Shown here: positions 6,224 through 6,605 of the stretch, one piece after another
Numbering within the stretch: position 1 is the first letter of the stretch
Layout of the letters: every line of letters starts with the position of its first letter
Assembly: GCA_964448645.1 (NCBI GenBank)
Contig: CAYUZY010000103.1
Coordinates: 1 to 6,605 of the forward strand
DNA from: GCA-2719315 sp964448645
Lineage (GTDB): Bacteria > Bacteroidota > Bacteroidia > Flavobacteriales > Flavobacteriaceae
DNA length: 6,605 nt
Direction of reading: 5' to 3'
Program-made: the position numbers and the translations under genes
Notes under the pieces: generated by a model
The model's database searches: none
Told to the model about the DNA's origin: nothing
The model's input: the letters and a program-made list of their open reading frames with translations, nothing else

Positions 6224-6376
6224 ATGGCTAAAAAATCTGTTGCATCTATTCAAACTGGTTCTAAAAGACTTACTAAAGTTGTAAAAATGGTAAAGAAAGG
6301 TGAAAGTAATAGTTATAGTTTTGTTGAAAAGATTTTACCCCCAGACCTTGTAAATGAATGGTTAAGTAAAAAATAA
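6224..6376 (+). CDS. Small basic DUF4295 family protein, probable ribosomal protein of Bacteroidota
   Basis: This 50-codon gene, easily missed because of its size, encodes MAKKSVASIQTGSKRLTKVV (1-20), then KMVKKGESNSYSFVEKILPP (21-40), and a C-terminus ending EWLSKK. This matches the DUF4295 family as I remember it: an N-terminal MAKK(S/T)VA, SSKRLTK-like basic region, KMVK, a YxFVE motif and a short acidic helix. The family occurs in Bacteroidota directly after rpmG, exactly as here. I recall that a Flavobacterium johnsoniae ribosome structure revealed a new large-subunit protein named bL38, and that it may be this family; I am not certain of that equation. The start lies 5 bp after the rpmG stop, and an intrinsic terminator begins 19 bp after its own stop. 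It is cotranscribed with two ribosomal proteins, strongly basic and has no membrane segment, all of which agree with a ribosomal role. Confidence 0.92.
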   Translation: MAKKSVASIQTGSKRLTKVVKMVKKGESNSYSFVEKILPPDLVNEWLSKK

Positions 6377-6395
6377 TTTTATTAATTAATTAAAT

Positions 6396-6427
6396 AAAAG
6401 CTACTTTTACAGTAGCTTTTTTTATTT
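6396..6427 (+). terminator. Intrinsic terminator after the rpmB-rpmG-DUF4295 unit
   Basis: AAAAGCTACT (6396-6405) and AGTAGCTTTT (6411-6420) form a perfect 10-bp stem with a 5-nt TTTAC loop, followed by more T (TTTATTTAT). The stem has a GC-containing centre flanked by an A tract and T tract, so it could work in both directions. It ends the ribosomal-protein unit and lies only 9 bp before the next start codon. Confidence 0.88.
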
Positions 6428-6435
6428 ATAATAAA

Positions 6436-6605
6436 ATGGGAATATTTAAATCAATTGCTTCTTTTTTTAGAGGCAAAAAGCGCAAAAAAGAAATTTCTAA
6501 AGATGAGAAACAAAAATCTTTAGTTGAAGCGGATTCAGATATAATAATTAAACCCAAACCTGAGCCCAAACCTGAGCCTAAACCTGAGCCTAAACCTGAA
6601 CCCAA
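6436..6605 (+). CDS. ftsY: Probable signal-recognition-particle receptor FtsY, N-terminal 56 residues
   Basis: Open from ATG at 6436 to the right edge; the GTPase domain would lie outside. Seen: MGIFKSIASFFRGKKRKKEI (1-20), a short amphipathic hydrophobic stretch followed by a basic cluster, like the membrane-targeting N-terminus of FtsY, then a charged segment and four Lys-Pro-Glu-Pro units (41-56). The FtsY call rests mainly on conserved order, since in Flavobacteriia ftsY normally follows rpmB-rpmG-DUF4295, and on the variable charged N-terminal region known for FtsY, which recruits the SRP-ribosome complex to the membrane. No part of the diagnostic NG domain is in the window, so another membrane-associated protein is possible. 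A terminator directly upstream implies read-through or its own promoter. Confidence 0.6.
   Translation, partial: MGIFKSIASFFRGKKRKKEISKDEKQKSLVEADSDIIIKPKPEPKPEPKPEPKPEP
6556..6605 (+). repeat. 12-bp in-frame tandem repeat encoding Lys-Pro-Glu-Pro
   Basis: Four consecutive 12-bp units of the form AAACCTGAGCCT (6556-6567, 6568-6579, 6580-6591, 6592-6603) continue to the edge of the window, preceded by a Lys-Pro at 6550-6555. Units differ only at third codon positions (CCC/CCT, GAG/GAA). The unit length is a multiple of three, so copy-number changes would keep the frame. Its GC content is well above that of the surroundings. Confidence 0.92.

Noticed and set aside
6550..6605. Tandem repeat as a CRISPR array or non-coding satellite
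   Set aside because: The units are 12 bp with no spacers and continue in frame with the gene starting at 6436, with differences only at third codon positions; this is a coding repeat.

Overview
The window is AT-rich, gene-dense DNA that reads as part of a Bacteroidota (Flavobacteriia-type) chromosome, probably from a small, streamlined and possibly marine or uncultured lineage. This rests on four things: (i) the gene order rpmB - rpmG - small DUF4295 protein - (ftsY), where DUF4295 is a Bacteroidota-restricted family; (ii) promoter elements of the Bacteroidota type (TTTG / TAnnTTTG); (iii) no Shine-Dalgarno sequence before any gene, with A/T-rich start contexts and two consecutive TTG starts; (iv) protein sequences that resemble flavobacterial homologues throughout. 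The species cannot be named from the sequence.

Layout. Positions 1-1016 (minus strand) hold the N-terminal 338 codons of a sodium:solute symporter that runs off the left edge. A 65-bp divergent spacer (1017-1081) carries an 11-bp inverted repeat and a 12-bp palindrome that look like overlapping back-to-back promoters and a possible operator. Five genes then run rightwards: recR (recombination repair), a dihydrolipoyl acyltransferase E2 of a 2-oxo acid dehydrogenase complex, a DEDDh 3'-5' exonuclease with an ExoX-like tail, a fumarylacetoacetate-hydrolase-family enzyme and cinA. The last four are separated by only 1-9 bp and are probably co-transcribed. A strong Bacteroidota promoter (5741-5770) then starts a ribosomal-protein transcription unit: rpmB (bL28), rpmG (bL33) and a 50-residue DUF4295 protein. 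It ends at a good intrinsic terminator (6396-6427). A further gene, probably ftsY judged by position and its N-terminal sequence, starts 9 bp after the terminator. It contains an in-frame 12-bp tandem repeat encoding Lys-Pro-Glu-Pro and runs off the right edge.

The genes are housekeeping functions: membrane transport, DNA repair and nucleotide-cofactor salvage, 2-oxo acid oxidation, and translation with membrane targeting. I see no defence system, mobile element, CRISPR array, tRNA or rRNA, and no convincing new system. The points most worth checking are two unusual residues at normally invariant acidic positions (RecR Gln87 in the Toprim core; E2 Asn421 in the DHRxxDG active-site motif), the symmetric divergent promoter region, the terminator squeezed directly before the putative ftsY, and the KPEP repeat tract.
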